Origin: Muribaculum sp. | GTDB lineage: Bacteria > Bacillota > Clostridia > Lachnospirales > Lachnospiraceae | NCBI GenBank assembly: GCA_023663735.1 | Contig: JAMPGV010000008.1 | Coordinates: forward strand, 1 to 55,779 | Direction: 5' to 3' | DNA length: 55,779 bases | Shown here: positions 29,748-40,163 of the stretch, one piece after another | Position numbering within the stretch: position 1 is the first letter of the stretch | How the letters are laid out: each line of letters starts with the position of its first letter | Notes under the pieces: model-generated | The model's input: only the letters and a program-made list of their open reading frames with translations | The model's database searches: none | What the model was told of the DNA's origin: nothing | Made by a program: the position numbers and the translations under genes

Positions 29748-31133
29748 TCATTTGCCACTCAAATACTCGTCGATTCCCTTGGCTGCCGCCTTGCCCGCAC
29801 CCATGGCAAGAATCACCGTGGCCGCTCCGGTCACTGCGTCGCCGCCGGCGTAAACGCCCTCTTTCGTGGTCTTGCCGTTCGCCTCGTCCGCCACGATGCA
29901 TTTCCACTTGTTGGTCTCAAGTCCTTCCGTAGTGGAAGAGATCAGCGGATTCGGCGAAGTGCCGAGCGACATAATCACCGTATCCACCTCCATGGTGAAC
30001 TCGGAACCGGGAATCTCCACCGGCCTTCTTCTGCCGGATGCGTCCGGCTCGCCCAGTTCCATCCGGATACATTTCATGCCGGTCACCCAGCCCTTCTCGT
30101 CGGAGAGAATCTCCGTGGGGTTGGTGAGCAGGTCGAAGAGAATCCCCTCCTCTTTGGCATGATGCACTTCCTCCACTCTGGCGGGAAGCTCCTCCTCGCT
30201 TCTGCGGTATACGATGTGTACTTCAGCGCCCAGACGCAGAGCCGTTCTGGCCGCGTCCATGGCCACGTTGCCGCCGCCTACCACAGCCACCTTCCTGCCG
30301 CGCATAATCGGAGTGTTGGAATGCTCGTCGAAGGCCTTCATCAGATTGCTTCTGGTCAGATACTCGTTGGCGGAGAACACGCCGTTGGCGTTCTCCCCCG
30401 GAATCCCCATGAACTTGGGCAGCCCCGCGCCGGAACCGATGAATACGGCAGAGAAGCCCTCCTCGTCCATCAGCTCGTCTATGGTGACAGATTTGCCGAT
30501 GACCACATTGGTCTCGATCTTTACGCCCAGCGATTTCACGTTCTCAATCTCTTTGGCCACCACGGCCTCTTTGGGCAGACGAAATTCGGGAATGCCGTAC
30601 ACCAGCACGCCGCCGGGTTCATGCAGAGCCTCGAAAATGGTCACGTCGTATCCCATCTTGGCCAGATCTCCCGCACAGGTCAAGCCTGCGGGGCCGGAGC
30701 CGATCACAGCCACTTTCTTTCCTTTTTTCTCTTGGGCGCTCTGTGGCTTGACGCCGTTCTCTCCTGCCCAGTCGGCCACGAAACGCTCCAATTTGCCGAT
30801 GGAGATCGGCTCCCCCTTGATTCCCCGGATGCATTTTCCCTCGCACTGGCTCTCCTGCGGACATACGCGGCCGCATACCGCAGGCAGGGCGCTGGATGCG
30901 CTGATCACTTGATAGGCTGCCTCCACATCCCCGTTTTTCACCTGTTCAATAAAGCCGGGAATGTCGATCGCCACCGGACAGCCCTTGACGCACTGTGCAT
31001 TTTTGCAGTTGATGCATCTGGCCGCCTCCTCCATGGCCTCCTCTTTATTATATCCGAGGCACACTTCCTCGAAGTTTGCCGCGCGCACTTTCGCATCCTG
31101 CTCTCTCACAGGCACTTTCTTCAAAACGTCCAT
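29748..31133 (-). CDS. nfnB: NfnB subunit (glutamate synthase small-chain-like)
   Basis: A 461-residue iron-sulfur flavoprotein. N-terminal cysteine sets CINCKNAQCVKGCP and CGRVCPQESQCEGKCIRG bind 4Fe-4S clusters; GSGPAGLTCAGDLAKMGYDV is the FAD-binding loop; VVGGGNVAMDAARTALRLGA binds NADPH; VYAGGDAVTGAATVILAMG is the C-terminal FAD motif. Alone it would be called gltA, but its partner directly upstream (NfnA) shows it is the NADPH/ferredoxin subunit of the electron-bifurcating NADH-dependent ferredoxin:NADP oxidoreductase. Confidence 0.9.
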   Translation of the reverse strand: MDVLKKVPVREQDAKVRAANFEEVCLGYNKEEAMEEAARCINCKNAQCVKGCPVAIDIPGFIEQVKNGDVEAAYQVISASSALPAVCGRVCPQESQCEGKCIRGIKGEPISIGKLERFVADWAGENGVKPQSAQEKKGKKVAVIGSGPAGLTCAGDLAKMGYDVTIFEALHEPGGVLVYGIPEFRLPKEAVVAKEIENVKSLGVKIETNVVIGKSVTIDELMDEEGFSAVFIGSGAGLPKFMGIPGENANGVFSANEYLTRSNLMKAFDEHSNTPIMRGRKVAVVGGGNVAMDAARTALRLGAEVHIVYRRSEEELPARVEEVHHAKEEGILFDLLTNPTEILSDEKGWVTGMKCIRMELGEPDASGRRRPVEIPGSEFTMEVDTVIMSLGTSPNPLISSTTEGLETNKWKCIVADEANGKTTKEGVYAGGDAVTGAATVILAMGAGKAAAKGIDEYLSGK

Positions 31134-31147
31134 CGTCCTTCTCCTTT

Positions 31148-32023
31148 CTAGCAGTTGCCGCAGCCGCCGTGATGCGCGCTGCCTTCTTCCAAAGCGAGCA
31201 GAGCCTTGCCTTCCTGCGTCTTATAGAGCTGCTGACGCCGCATGGCCTCGTCAAAATTCACCGCATGGCCGTCGAACTCCGGCCCGTCCACACACGCAAA
31301 TTTGACCTGATCTCCCACCGTCACGCGGCAGGCGCCGCACATGCCCGTGCCGTCCACCATAATGGGATTGAGGCTGACAATGGTGGGAATGGCAAGCTCT
31401 TTGGTCAGGAGGCAGACGAATTTCATCATAATCATCGGCCCGATAGCCACGCACAGGTCGTACTGTTTTCCCTCGCCCACCAGATCTTTCAACGTCTGGG
31501 TGACCATCCCGCTCCTGCCATAGGAACCGTCGTCCGTGGTCACATAGAGATTGCCGGCCACGGCCTCCATCTCCTGCTCCAGAATCAGCAGATCTCTGGT
31601 TTTGCTGCCCACGATGACGTCCGCGTCCACGCCGTGTTCATGAAGCCATTTTACCTGCGGATACACGGGTGCGGCTCCCACGCCGCCCGCCACGAAAACG
31701 ATTTTCTTCTTTTTCAGGCTCTCCGGATCCTCGCCCACCAGCTCGGAAGCGCAGCCCAGCGGACCCACAAAGTCATGGAACGCGTCCCCCTCGTTCAGTT
31801 CCGCCATCATCTTGGTTCCCGCGCCCACCGTCTGGAAGACGATGGTGACCGTCCCCGCCTCTCTGTCATAGTCGCAGACGGTCAGGGGAATCCGCTCCCC
31901 CGCCTCATCCATTCTCACGATGACAAACTGTCCCGGCTGGCAGGCTCTCGCCACGCGTTTCGCCTCCACATCCATCAGATAGATGTTGGCGGCCAGTTCC
32001 TTTTTTTTCAAAATCCGATACAT
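31148..32023 (-). CDS. nfnA: NfnA subunit (ferredoxin-NADP reductase-like)
   Basis: A 291-residue FAD/NAD protein. N-terminal FAD barrel (ACQPGQFVIVRMDEAGERIP), then the NAD fold FVAGGVGAAPVYPQVKWLHE, and at the end the 2Fe-2S loop (MCGACRVTVGDQVKFACVDG). It also has a Cys-rich tail (HHGGCGNC). With NfnB it couples NADH and ferredoxin oxidation to NADP reduction in the cytosol. Gap of 14 bp, same operon. GGAGAGGTG precedes the ATG. Confidence 0.9.
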   Translation of the reverse strand: MYRILKKKELAANIYLMDVEAKRVARACQPGQFVIVRMDEAGERIPLTVCDYDREAGTVTIVFQTVGAGTKMMAELNEGDAFHDFVGPLGCASELVGEDPESLKKKKIVFVAGGVGAAPVYPQVKWLHEHGVDADVIVGSKTRDLLILEQEMEAVAGNLYVTTDDGSYGRSGMVTQTLKDLVGEGKQYDLCVAIGPMIMMKFVCLLTKELAIPTIVSLNPIMVDGTGMCGACRVTVGDQVKFACVDGPEFDGHAVNFDEAMRRQQLYKTQEGKALLALEEGSAHHGGCGNC

Positions 32024-32119
32024 AAACTCACCTCTCCGTATATTATTTTACAACATGATTCACAAACCTTCAATCCGGATAAAACTGCCAGCTCCGGCCG
32101 CGCGAAAAAGCCCTGTGCG

Positions 32120-33538
32120 CTACAGTTCGGCCAGCTGGTACTCCCCGTTCTCTTCCAGCAGTTTATACAGATACCCGGAATACGCATTGACCGCAAAATA
32201 ATTCCCCGTCCTCGCACCGATCCCCTGTACGTCCACAAACACCTCCGCCACCACGTAGAAGGCGTTGATGTCGCTGATATTGACCACATAGAGATACTGG
32301 TACTGGTAACAGGCGGCAGTGTCGTCAAAATGTCCTGAATGATCCCGGATTTTGCCGGAAGAAAGCATACTCTCCCGCACTTTGTCCACCGCCTGCTCCG
32401 GCGGGAAGTCCGTGTCCAGCTCCAAGGTGAACAGCTTCTCCACCACCGCGCTGCTGCGTCCGGGTTCCAGCCGCACAAACTTAAAATCACTCACTCCGAG
32501 GGGCATGGGAATCGGCCCCGTATACTGTGCGGAATCCATGGTCGGCATCGTGCCATCCGTGGTGTAATAAATATTTTCCGTATCGTTCAGCACCGTGATC
32601 AGCACAGGCGTGTCGTATTCCGCATCATCCACATTGAGTTCCGGAGCCTCCAGCTCCTCCACCAGAATATGGTATTTGGCCTCCGCAGCCTCGCTGGCTA
32701 CCCCGTTTTCGTTGATAAAGACGGCCCGCACATCATAATCGCCGTTTTCCAGCAGGATCGGCGCCGTATAACGCTCCGAGCGCTCATCGGGCAGACTGCC
32801 GTTCAAGGTGTAGTAGATCCCGCCTTTTCCCGTCACGGTAAGCTTCAAGGCCTTCACCTCGTCATACTCCCCCGCCGGCACGCTGAACTGCGGCGCTTCC
32901 GCCAGATAACTCTGATAGACAGCGCGGACGGAATCGCTGGAACAGGTCAGCAGCATGTCGTTGATGGTCTGATAGTCTTCCCGCGCCCGGTAAATGGCGA
33001 TAAGCTTGCCATATGCGCTCTCGAGCTGCTCCGCGTCCGTGACGGGATCCTCCACGATCTGCTGCAGGCAGCTCTCGTATGCCTCTTTGTCATTCTGCAG
33101 AAAATAAACCTCTGCCAAATCAAATCTCAGATCCACATTGAATCTGTCCAGCTCTATGGCTCTGGTATATAGACGGACTGCCCGTTCATACTGTCCGGCG
33201 GCCACGGCGCGCTTTGCCCGCTCCGCCTGATATCCGGGAGAATAGTATTGGAAAATCCGGATGCCGCCCACGATCAGCAGCAGCGTCAAGATCCCCAGCA
33301 CAATCCATCCGGCCAGAGGTCGAAACCTGCCGCCCTTGGGCTTTCCTTCCTGTCCGCCGCCCTCCGCCCGGTCCGCCTCTCCCTCCTGCGCCACATCCTC
33401 CAGAAGATGTTCCAGACTCTTCTCGATGCTGCGCTCCAGCTCCGGCTCAAAATCCGGAACAATATGAATGTCTTGCCCGCACTTCTCGCAGTAAAGACGG
33501 CCTTCGCCCATCTCCGCCCCGCAATTTGGACATTTCAT
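32120..33538 (-). CDS. Zinc-ribbon membrane protein with TPR and chitobiase-C-like domains
   Basis: A 472-residue protein. Zinc ribbon MKCPNCGAEMG...YCEKCGQD (1-24), an acidic linker, one membrane helix (LAGWIVLGILTLLLIVGGI, about 74-92), TPR-like helices (AVAAGQYERAVRLYTRAIEL...), then two chitobiase/beta-hexosaminidase C-terminal-like repeats (GIYYTLNGSLPDERSERYTA; NIYYTTDGTMPTMDSAQYTG), and a C-terminal beta domain. The zinc ribbon is inside, the rest outside. Binding partner unknown. Downstream of folD with 15 bp between. Confidence 0.8.
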   Translation of the reverse strand: MKCPNCGAEMGEGRLYCEKCGQDIHIVPDFEPELERSIEKSLEHLLEDVAQEGEADRAEGGGQEGKPKGGRFRPLAGWIVLGILTLLLIVGGIRIFQYYSPGYQAERAKRAVAAGQYERAVRLYTRAIELDRFNVDLRFDLAEVYFLQNDKEAYESCLQQIVEDPVTDAEQLESAYGKLIAIYRAREDYQTINDMLLTCSSDSVRAVYQSYLAEAPQFSVPAGEYDEVKALKLTVTGKGGIYYTLNGSLPDERSERYTAPILLENGDYDVRAVFINENGVASEAAEAKYHILVEELEAPELNVDDAEYDTPVLITVLNDTENIYYTTDGTMPTMDSAQYTGPIPMPLGVSDFKFVRLEPGRSSAVVEKLFTLELDTDFPPEQAVDKVRESMLSSGKIRDHSGHFDDTAACYQYQYLYVVNISDINAFYVVAEVFVDVQGIGARTGNYFAVNAYSGYLYKLLEENGEYQLAEL

Positions 33539-33553
33539 AGGCTGTATCCTCTC

Positions 33554-34399
33554 TTATTGCCGCAGTACGGCGGATTCCACGCAATTATTCATCAGCATGG
33601 CGATGGTCATGGGACCCACGCCGCCCGGCACCGGCGTGATCGCGCTGCAAAGCGGCTCCACGCTCTCAAAATCCACGTCCCCGCAGAGTTTATTGTTCTC
33701 ATTGCGGTGAATCCCCACGTCGATGACCACCGCGCCTTCCTTCACATAATCGGCCGTTATCATCCGCGGCCTGCCCACGGCGGCCACCAGAATATCCGCC
33801 CGCTTCGTCACTTCCTTTAAATCTTTTGTCTTGCTGTGCGCCACAGTGACAGTGCCGTTCTCCCTAAGCAGCAGAAGCGCCATGGGTTTGCCCACAATAT
33901 TGCTGCGCCCGACCACGACACACTCTTTCCCCGCGATCTCCACGCCGGAACGCTTGAGCAGCTGAATGATTCCGGCGGGCGTACAGGACACGAAACCGGG
34001 TTTGCCGATGCACAAGGCGCCCACGTTCTGCGGGTGAAAACCGTCCACGTCCTTTCCCGGATCGATGGCGTCCAAGACCTTCTCCTCATTGATCTGCGCG
34101 GGCAGGGGCAGCTGAACCAGAATCCCGTTCACATCCGCCCTGTCGTTGAGCTGCCCGATCAGCTCCAGAAGTTCCTGCTGTGTGGTCTCCTCCGGCAGTT
34201 CATATGCCAGCGAACGAATACCGATGTACTCGCAGGCCTTTTTCTTGTTGCCCACATAAACCGTCGAAGCCGGATCGTTTCCCACCTGAATGACGGCCAG
34301 CGTCACCTCGATCCCCTCCGCCTTCATCTTCGCCACTCTCTCCCGGCACTCGTCCTTGATCTGCGCCGAAATGGCTTTTCCGTCGATTAATTTTGCCAT
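33554..34399 (-). CDS. folD: Methylene-THF dehydrogenase/cyclohydrolase
   Basis: Bifunctional NADP-dependent 5,10-methylene-THF dehydrogenase and methenyl-THF cyclohydrolase, 281 residues. STVYVGNKKKACEYIGI (catalytic Lys), NGILVQLPLP, PGKDVDGFHPQNVG, GKECVVVGRSNIVGKP (dinucleotide site), and the end TPVPGGVGPMTIAMLMNN. It follows fhs with 38 bp between, giving consecutive steps of the formate-to-methylene-THF route. Confidence 0.97.
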   Translation of the reverse strand: MAKLIDGKAISAQIKDECRERVAKMKAEGIEVTLAVIQVGNDPASTVYVGNKKKACEYIGIRSLAYELPEETTQQELLELIGQLNDRADVNGILVQLPLPAQINEEKVLDAIDPGKDVDGFHPQNVGALCIGKPGFVSCTPAGIIQLLKRSGVEIAGKECVVVGRSNIVGKPMALLLLRENGTVTVAHSKTKDLKEVTKRADILVAAVGRPRMITADYVKEGAVVIDVGIHRNENNKLCGDVDFESVEPLCSAITPVPGGVGPMTIAMLMNNCVESAVLRQ

Positions 34400-34437
34400 G
34401 CTTTTTCTCCTATCTCATCTTTTCTCATCCGCTGTCT

Positions 34438-36108
34438 CTAAAACAGGCCGGTAATCCTGCCGCTGTCGTCCACATCAATGCGGTGCGCCGCCGGTTCCTT
34501 GGGCAGTCCCGGCATGGTCACCACCGCGCCCGTCAGCACGACCACAAACCCTGCGCCCGCCGCCGCATACAGCTCCCTCACATTGATCTCAAAGCCCTCG
34601 GGGCGTCCCAGAAGCGTGGGATCGTCAGACAACGAATACTGGTTTTTGGCCATGCACACGGGAAGTCTCCCGTATCCGAGCCGCTCCAGCCGCTCCATCT
34701 GTCTGCGCGCTGCGGGCGTAAAGGTCACGCCGTCCGCCCCGTAAATTTCCACCGCCACCGCTTCTATCTTCTCTTCAAGGCTCTGCGTGTCTTCGTAGAT
34801 CGCCTGAAAACGGCTCTCTCTGTTCTCCAGTGTCTCGATCACCTTCTCCGCCAGCGCAATACCGCCCCGGCCGCCTTTCTCCCACACCTCGGACAGTGCA
34901 AACGCACAACCCCTGCGCTCGCAGAACTCTTTCACAAACGCCAGCTCCGCCTCCGTGTCAGACACGAACACATTCAGGGTCACCACCACGGGAACCCCAT
35001 ATTTCTGCAGGTTTTCGATATGTTTCTCCAGATTGGCGATGCCTTTTTGCAAAGCCTCCGGATTCTCCCGGCCAAGGTCGGATTTCGCCACGCCGCCATT
35101 GTATTTCAGCGCGCGCACCGTCGCCACCAGCACCGCCGCATCCGGCTTCAATCCGGCGATCCGGCATTTGATGTCGAAAAATTTCTCGGCTCCCAGATCC
35201 GCCCCGAACCCGGCCTCCGTGATGCAGTAATCCGCCATCTTGAGCGCCGCCCGCGTGGCGCGGACGGAATTGCAGCCGTGGGCGATGTTGGCAAAAGGTC
35301 CTCCGTGTACCAGCGCCGGCGTATGCTCCAGCGTCTGGATCAGATTGGGCTTCATGGCGTCCTTCAACAGCGCCGCCATCGCGCCCACCGCCTGCAGGTC
35401 TCCCGCCGTCACGGGATCTCCCGCCAGATTATAAGCGACCACGATTCTGGAGAGACGTTCTTTCAGATCCCGCATGTCCTCCGCCAGACACAGAATCGCC
35501 ATGATCTCGCTGGCCACCGTAATCACAAAATGATCTTCTCTGGCAAAGCCGTCCGCCTTGCCGCCAAGCCCTGCCACGATATTGCGCAGCGCCCTGTCAT
35601 TCATATCCTCGCAGCGCTTCCACACGATCTGTCTGGTGTCGATTCCCAGCGCGTTGCCCTGATGAATATGGTTGTCCAAAAGCGCCGCCAGCAGATTGTT
35701 GGCGGAAGTGACCGCATGAAAATCCCCCGTAAAGTGAAGATTCAAATCCTCCATGGGAACCACCTGCGCGTAACCGCCGCCGGCCGCGCCGCCTTTGATG
35801 CCGAAACACGGGCCAAGCGACGGCTCCCGGAGAGTGATGACAGCTTTTTTCCCCAATTTTCCCAAAGCCTGACCCAGCCCTACTGTCGTGGTGGTCTTCC
35901 CTTCCCCCGCAGGGGTCGGGTTGATGGCCGTCATCAGCACCAGCTTCCCGTCCGGGCGACCCTCCAGCTCCTTCAAATATCTCTCGGACAGCTTGGCCTT
36001 ATAGCGGCCGTAAAGCTCCAGATCCTCCTCCGGAATCTCCAGAGCCGCGGCAATCTCCGCGATCGGCCTAAGCTCCGCCTCCTGCGCAATCTCTATATCC
36101 GTCTTCAT
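34438..36108 (-). CDS. fhs: Formate-tetrahydrofolate ligase
   Basis: ATP-dependent synthesis of 10-formyl-THF, 556 residues (usual length). The P-loop [20 protein letters not shown] (about 69-88), the [20 protein letters not shown] segment, [15 protein letters not shown], and the C-terminal [20 protein letters not shown]. Central to acetogenic, purine and formate metabolism in anaerobes. ATG at 36108 with GGAGGGG; 17 bp after ftsK. Confidence 0.97.
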   Translation of the reverse strand: MKTDIEIAQEAELRPIAEIAAALEIPEEDLELYGRYKAKLSERYLKELEGRPDGKLVLMTAINPTPAGEGKTTTTVGLGQALGKLGKKAVITLREPSLGPCFGIKGGAAGGGYAQVVPMEDLNLHFTGDFHAVTSANNLLAALLDNHIHQGNALGIDTRQIVWKRCEDMNDRALRNIVAGLGGKADGFAREDHFVITVASEIMAILCLAEDMRDLKERLSRIVVAYNLAGDPVTAGDLQAVGAMAALLKDAMKPNLIQTLEHTPALVHGGPFANIAHGCNSVRATRAALKMADYCITEAGFGADLGAEKFFDIKCRIAGLKPDAAVLVATVRALKYNGGVAKSDLGRENPEALQKGIANLEKHIENLQKYGVPVVVTLNVFVSDTEAELAFVKEFCERRGCAFALSEVWEKGGRGGIALAEKVIETLENRESRFQAIYEDTQSLEEKIEAVAVEIYGADGVTFTPAARRQMERLERLGYGRLPVCMAKNQYSLSDDPTLLGRPEGFEINVRELYAAAGAGFVVVLTGAVVTMPGLPKEPAAHRIDVDDSGRITGLF

Positions 36109-36125
36109 CCATGCCCCTCCACTTG

Positions 36126-38921
36126 TCAGATTTCCTCCAGCAGCTGTTCAAACTGCTCCGGACTCATCAGCACTTTGCGCGGCTTGGTTCCTTCCTCCTC
36201 GCCCACGACGCCGTACTCGCAGAGCTGATCCATGATGCGGGCCGCCCTGTTAAATCCGATCTTTAAGACTCTCTGCAGCATACCGATGGAAGCTTTGTCC
36301 TTGTCGATGACAAAACGCCCCGCCTCCGCAAAGTATTCATCCCTGTCATTTCCGCCGGAAACGCCCGCGCTTCCCGCACCGGATCCGCTGTCGATATGAG
36401 CGATCTTCTCCTCCACATCCTCCGCATAAGTATTGCCCAGCGCTTGATTTCTCAAGAAATCCACCACGTCCGACACTTCCTTGTCGGACACGAACGCCCC
36501 TTGAATCCGGGCCGGTTTGGAATAGCCCTGCGGGTAAAACAGCATATCTCCCTTGCCCAGAAGCTTCTCCGCGCCCACCATGTCCAGAATGGTGCGGGAA
36601 TCCACGCCGCTGGACACCGCAAACGCCACGCGGCTGGGCATATTTGCCTTAATCAGCCCGGTGATGACGTCCACGCTGGGCCGCTGGGTGGCGATGATCA
36701 GATGGATGCCGCAGGCTCTGGCCAGCTGGGCCAGACGGCAGATGGACTCTTCCACCTCGCCGGGACACACCATCATCAGATCCGCCAGCTCGTCCACGAT
36801 AATCACAATCTGGGGAAGTTTGTCAGGTACGTCCTCCCCGCCTTTCTCCCGCATGGTCTCCAGTTTTTGATTGTATCCCTTTAAGTCGCGCACATTATAG
36901 TCCGCAAATTTCCGATATCGATCCTCCATCTCTGACACTGCCCAGTGCAGCGCGGCGGACGCCTTCTTCGGATCCGTCACCACGGGAATCAACAGATGGG
37001 GAATCCCGTTGTAAACCGACAGTTCCACCACCTTGGGATCCACCATGATCAGCTTCACATCGTCGGGATGCGCTTTATACAAAATACTCATAATCAGAGT
37101 GTTGATACACACGGATTTACCGGAACCGGTGGCTCCGGCGATCAACATATGGGGCATCTTGGCAATGTCCGCCACCACCGTCTTGCCCGCGATATCTTTG
37201 CCCACCGCAAACGCAATGTTGGAGGGGAACTCCTGAAATTCCCTGCTCTCGAAAAGATCCCTGAGCGCCACGGTCATATTCTCTTTGTTGGGTACTTCGA
37301 TCCCCACCGCCGCCTTGCCCGGAATGGGCGCTTCGATGCGGATGTCCGTTGCCGCCAGATTCAATTTAATATCATCGGAAAGTCCCACGATCTTGGATAC
37401 TTTCACGCCTTGCTCCGGCTGGAGTTCGTACCGTGTGACGCTGGGACCCTGACTGATATCCGTGACGGTCACCTTCACGCCGAACGTGCCGAGGGTCTGC
37501 TGGAGCCGCATGGCGGTCTCCTTTAACTCTCTGATGGAATCCCCCGCGGAAGCCTTGCCCTTCTGCAATCTGGATAAAGGCGGGAACATATACTTCTTCG
37601 GGACTTTTTTCTCCGCCGCGGTTCCTGCCTCCGGCGTCGGCCTGCTCTCCATAGGAGCCGCACCCTGCTCTGCGGATGCCGCGGGTACTGCTGCCGCCGG
37701 ACGCACCCGCGCGGAAACGGATGACGGTTCCTCCGCCACGTCCTCTTTATGTATGCGGATCTGCTCCGCCTCACGGGTGAGCGGCGCCTCGTCCGCCTCG
37801 TCCGCCTCGTCCCACTCCTCCGTCAGATTCACCTGATGGGCGGTGCGCACATTCCCCCCGTCGAATGCAAAGTCCTGCCGCCTGTCCTCCCCGGCGCTTT
37901 CGCCCGGGGGCATCCGCCCTGTCTGCGCAGCGCTTTCCTCCGTTTCCTGAAACGTGATCTCGTGGATGTCGCCCCGGCGTTTTGCCTCGTCCTTTTTCAG
38001 CGAGGTATCCGCCATGACGCCCGAGACCTTCCGCTCCATGCGGAGAATCTTCTCGTTTTCTTTCTCCTCCGCCTTGAGCCTGCGCTCTTCGCTCCTGCGC
38101 ATCCGCTCCTCGTTTCTGCGGCTGCGCTCCTCGTCTCTGCGGATTCGTCCGCTTTCCCACCGGCTTCTGGTTCCGCTTTCTCTCCGGCTTCCTGCTTCGT
38201 CTTCCCCCGCGCCTCGTCGTTCCACACGCTCTCCCCGCCCGTAGGGTTCCTCCGCTTCAAGCTCCGCTTCGTCCGCTTCCTCCCTGCGCAGTCTCGCCGC
38301 CTCGCGCACCAACTTCGCCCGTTCCTTCATGCCGCTTAAAAGAGAGCGCTCCGTCAGCAGAATCAGGCTGATGACAGAACACAAAAACACCACCAGAACG
38401 GTACCCACGGTCTCCAGACTGTGCTGCAGCAGATAGGCCAGACTGCCGGACAATACGCCGCCGCCCTTTCTTCCCTGACTGCAGCTCTCATACAGCTGCT
38501 TGATCTGATAGGATTCCATGGAGGAGACCGTCCCCGCGATCAATTCGCAGACAACGCCCGCCATGAGAAACAGAACCACCCCCGCGATCAGCTTGCGCAG
38601 CGCGGTAGGACTGCCTTCATTCGCAAACCAGAACGAAGCCGCCAGAAAAATCAGGATCGGCGTCACATACGCCTCAAATCCGAAAATGCCGAACATGATA
38701 TCCCGGATACCGTTTCCCACCGGCCCGATTACGCCGAAATTGCAGAAAAACAACAGCACCATCACCACAAAAAGGGCGATCAGCCCGATCTCGTGAAACA
38801 GCGCGCTGTCCTGCTCCGCCTGTCTTTCCTCTATCTGTTTTACATTGGAAGTCCGAGTGGTGGGGACACTTTTGCCCGAACTTGTTTTTCTCTGTGCCGG
38901 TCTATTTGATGAAGAAGCCAT
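36126..38921 (-). CDS. ftsK: FtsK/SpoIIIE DNA translocase
   Basis: A 931-residue translocase. Four membrane helices (about 45-195), a long charged, Arg/Glu-rich linker (about 210-440), then the alpha/beta motor with Walker [20 protein letters not shown] and Walker [15 protein letters not shown], and the C-terminal gamma winged helix ([20 protein letters not shown]) that reads KOPS/SRS signals. It clears DNA from the septum at division and moves DNA into the forespore; which role dominates cannot be told from sequence. Preceded by a clear promoter. Confidence 0.95.
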   Translation of the reverse strand: MASSSNRPAQRKTSSGKSVPTTRTSNVKQIEERQAEQDSALFHEIGLIALFVVMVLLFFCNFGVIGPVGNGIRDIMFGIFGFEAYVTPILIFLAASFWFANEGSPTALRKLIAGVVLFLMAGVVCELIAGTVSSMESYQIKQLYESCSQGRKGGGVLSGSLAYLLQHSLETVGTVLVVFLCSVISLILLTERSLLSGMKERAKLVREAARLRREEADEAELEAEEPYGRGERVERRGAGEDEAGSRRESGTRSRWESGRIRRDEERSRRNEERMRRSEERRLKAEEKENEKILRMERKVSGVMADTSLKKDEAKRRGDIHEITFQETEESAAQTGRMPPGESAGEDRRQDFAFDGGNVRTAHQVNLTEEWDEADEADEAPLTREAEQIRIHKEDVAEEPSSVSARVRPAAAVPAASAEQGAAPMESRPTPEAGTAAEKKVPKKYMFPPLSRLQKGKASAGDSIRELKETAMRLQQTLGTFGVKVTVTDISQGPSVTRYELQPEQGVKVSKIVGLSDDIKLNLAATDIRIEAPIPGKAAVGIEVPNKENMTVALRDLFESREFQEFPSNIAFAVGKDIAGKTVVADIAKMPHMLIAGATGSGKSVCINTLIMSILYKAHPDDVKLIMVDPKVVELSVYNGIPHLLIPVVTDPKKASAALHWAVSEMEDRYRKFADYNVRDLKGYNQKLETMREKGGEDVPDKLPQIVIIVDELADLMMVCPGEVEESICRLAQLARACGIHLIIATQRPSVDVITGLIKANMPSRVAFAVSSGVDSRTILDMVGAEKLLGKGDMLFYPQGYSKPARIQGAFVSDKEVSDVVDFLRNQALGNTYAEDVEEKIAHIDSGSGAGSAGVSGGNDRDEYFAEAGRFVIDKDKASIGMLQRVLKIGFNRAARIMDQLCEYGVVGEEEGTKPRKVLMSPEQFEQLLEEI

Positions 38922-38965
38922 CTCGCTTCATACCTCTCTGTTCCTCGTATCTTTTCTAAAGTATC

Positions 38966-38994
38966 AGTATACCATTTTTCTCGCCGCTTGTCAC
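38966..38994 (-). promoter_or_regulatory. Promoter of the ftsK-fhs-folD cluster
   Basis: GTGACA (38989-38994), 17 nt, TATACT (38966-38971), minus strand, 45 bp before the ftsK start. Confidence 0.7.
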
Positions 38995-39026
38995 CATGTA
39001 TATCCTCTTTTGTTTGGTCTTTTTTG

Positions 39027-39812
39027 CTATTCCGTTTTGCCGCCGTCCCGTTCCCCGATCAGCTCGTGCAGTTTGCGGATCGCCTTGTCGATTCCGCCCA
39101 CTTCGTCGATAATCCCGTATTTTACGGCCTCTTCTCCCACCAGAATCGTCCCCACATCCTTGGTCAGCACCCCGGTCTCCATCATCAGTTCCTCAAAGCG
39201 GCTCCGGTCCACTTGACAGTGTCTGCACACGAACCCCGTGATGCGATCCTGAATCAGCTTGAAATAGTCAAAGGTCTGCGGCACCCCGATCACCGTTCCG
39301 TTCATGCGCACCGGATGGATCACCATGGTACCCGTAGGTACAATAAAAGAATAATCCGTACTCACGGCAATGGGTACGCCGATGGAATGGCTTCCGCCGA
39401 GTACCAGCGAAACCGTGGGCTTGCTCAGGGACGCGAGCATCTCCGCGATGGCAAGCCCCGCCTCCACATCTCCGCCCATGGTATTCAGGATCACCAGAAC
39501 CCCCTGAATCTCCCTGCTGTCCTCGATGGCCGCCAGTCTGGGCAGCACATGCTCATACTTGGTCGTCTTGGAATTGCCGGACAAATTGTCATGTCCCTCG
39601 ATCTCCCCGATAATGGATAGGAGATGAATATCCTGCTGTTCCTTGTTGTCCTCTAACGTGATCTGCCCCAGCTTCTCAATCCGCTCGTCCTGATGTTCCT
39701 CCTTCTGCTGTTTCTTCTCCTCCTCGTCCGGGTTGCCCGAACGGTTTGGATTATCCTGCACATTACGATTTTTATCCCTTATCTTTTTTTCGTCCTCTTG
39801 CTTACCAGCCAT
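39027..39812 (-). CDS. tepA: ClpP-like protease, TepA type
   Basis: A 261-residue ClpP-fold protein (translocation-enhancing family). After a charged, disordered head come [46 protein letters not shown] with the nucleophile Ser, and [10 protein letters not shown] with the catalytic His. Position directly upstream of ftsK/spoIIIE is the same as in Bacillus. ATG at 39812 with GGAGGGG; the earlier start at 39848 lacks a site. Confidence 0.85.
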   Translation of the reverse strand: MAGKQEDEKKIRDKNRNVQDNPNRSGNPDEEEKKQQKEEHQDERIEKLGQITLEDNKEQQDIHLLSIIGEIEGHDNLSGNSKTTKYEHVLPRLAAIEDSREIQGVLVILNTMGGDVEAGLAIAEMLASLSKPTVSLVLGGSHSIGVPIAVSTDYSFIVPTGTMVIHPVRMNGTVIGVPQTFDYFKLIQDRITGFVCRHCQVDRSRFEELMMETGVLTKDVGTILVGEEAVKYGIIDEVGGIDKAIRKLHELIGERDGGKTE

Positions 39813-39898
39813 ATGCCCCTCCATTCCGCCGCTTGAACGGCTCGTCATGATCTATTCCGGATCTGTTTCGGATCTATTCCGCCGCTTCCCAAAACAAC

Positions 39899-39963
39899 GG
39901 ATGTCAGGCTCCGCCAGACATCCTTATGTTAAACAAAAAGACTATGTCTTTATGACACAGTCT
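39899..39963 (-). terminator. Tandem hairpins after the membrane-protein gene
   Basis: AGACTATGTC / GACACAGTCT (39939-39963, one mismatch) ends on the minus strand in a U-rich run; GGATGTC...GACATCC (39899-39923) follows. They should end leftward transcription from the 40164-43895 genes. The surrounding gene-free 39813-40163 also holds a repeat core at 40101-40140 and nothing else recognised. Confidence 0.7.
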
Positions 39964-40100
39964 CTTTTGATTCCATCCTTCTGGTTTCATTTTTGGAATC
40001 CGGATTTTGAATCCAGCTTTTGATGTGGACGCTTCTCTTACACAGTATTGCCGATTTGCGGAAATTTATCCCGATCCCTTGATATCTCATATCTAGAATT

Positions 40101-40140
40101 AGACGATTGCAAAACGCTCACTTCGGAATCCGAACTGCGC
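40101..40140. repeat. Interspersed repeat core
   Basis: GACGATTGCAAAACGCTCAC then TTCGGAATCC matches the left arm of the 24759-24972 element (GGCGATTGCGAAACGCTTAT, TTCGGAA) with four differences over 26 bases. It lies just after the end of the 40164 gene. Confidence 0.6.
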
Positions 40141-40163
40141 AGCGGCGATCCGCCGCCTGCCTG

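Noticed and set aside
30159-31151. Long plus-strand open frame opposite nfnB
   Set aside because: Shadow of nfnB, no ribosome site and no recognisable domain.
32024-32119. Possible Rex site before nfnA (TTGTGAA half)
   Set aside because: Only one half-site fits; the second half does not match the inverted consensus.
34393-36228. Long plus-strand open frame (611 codons)
   Set aside because: It is the antisense of fhs; composition is His/Arg-rich and unlike a protein, and the minus frame is certain.
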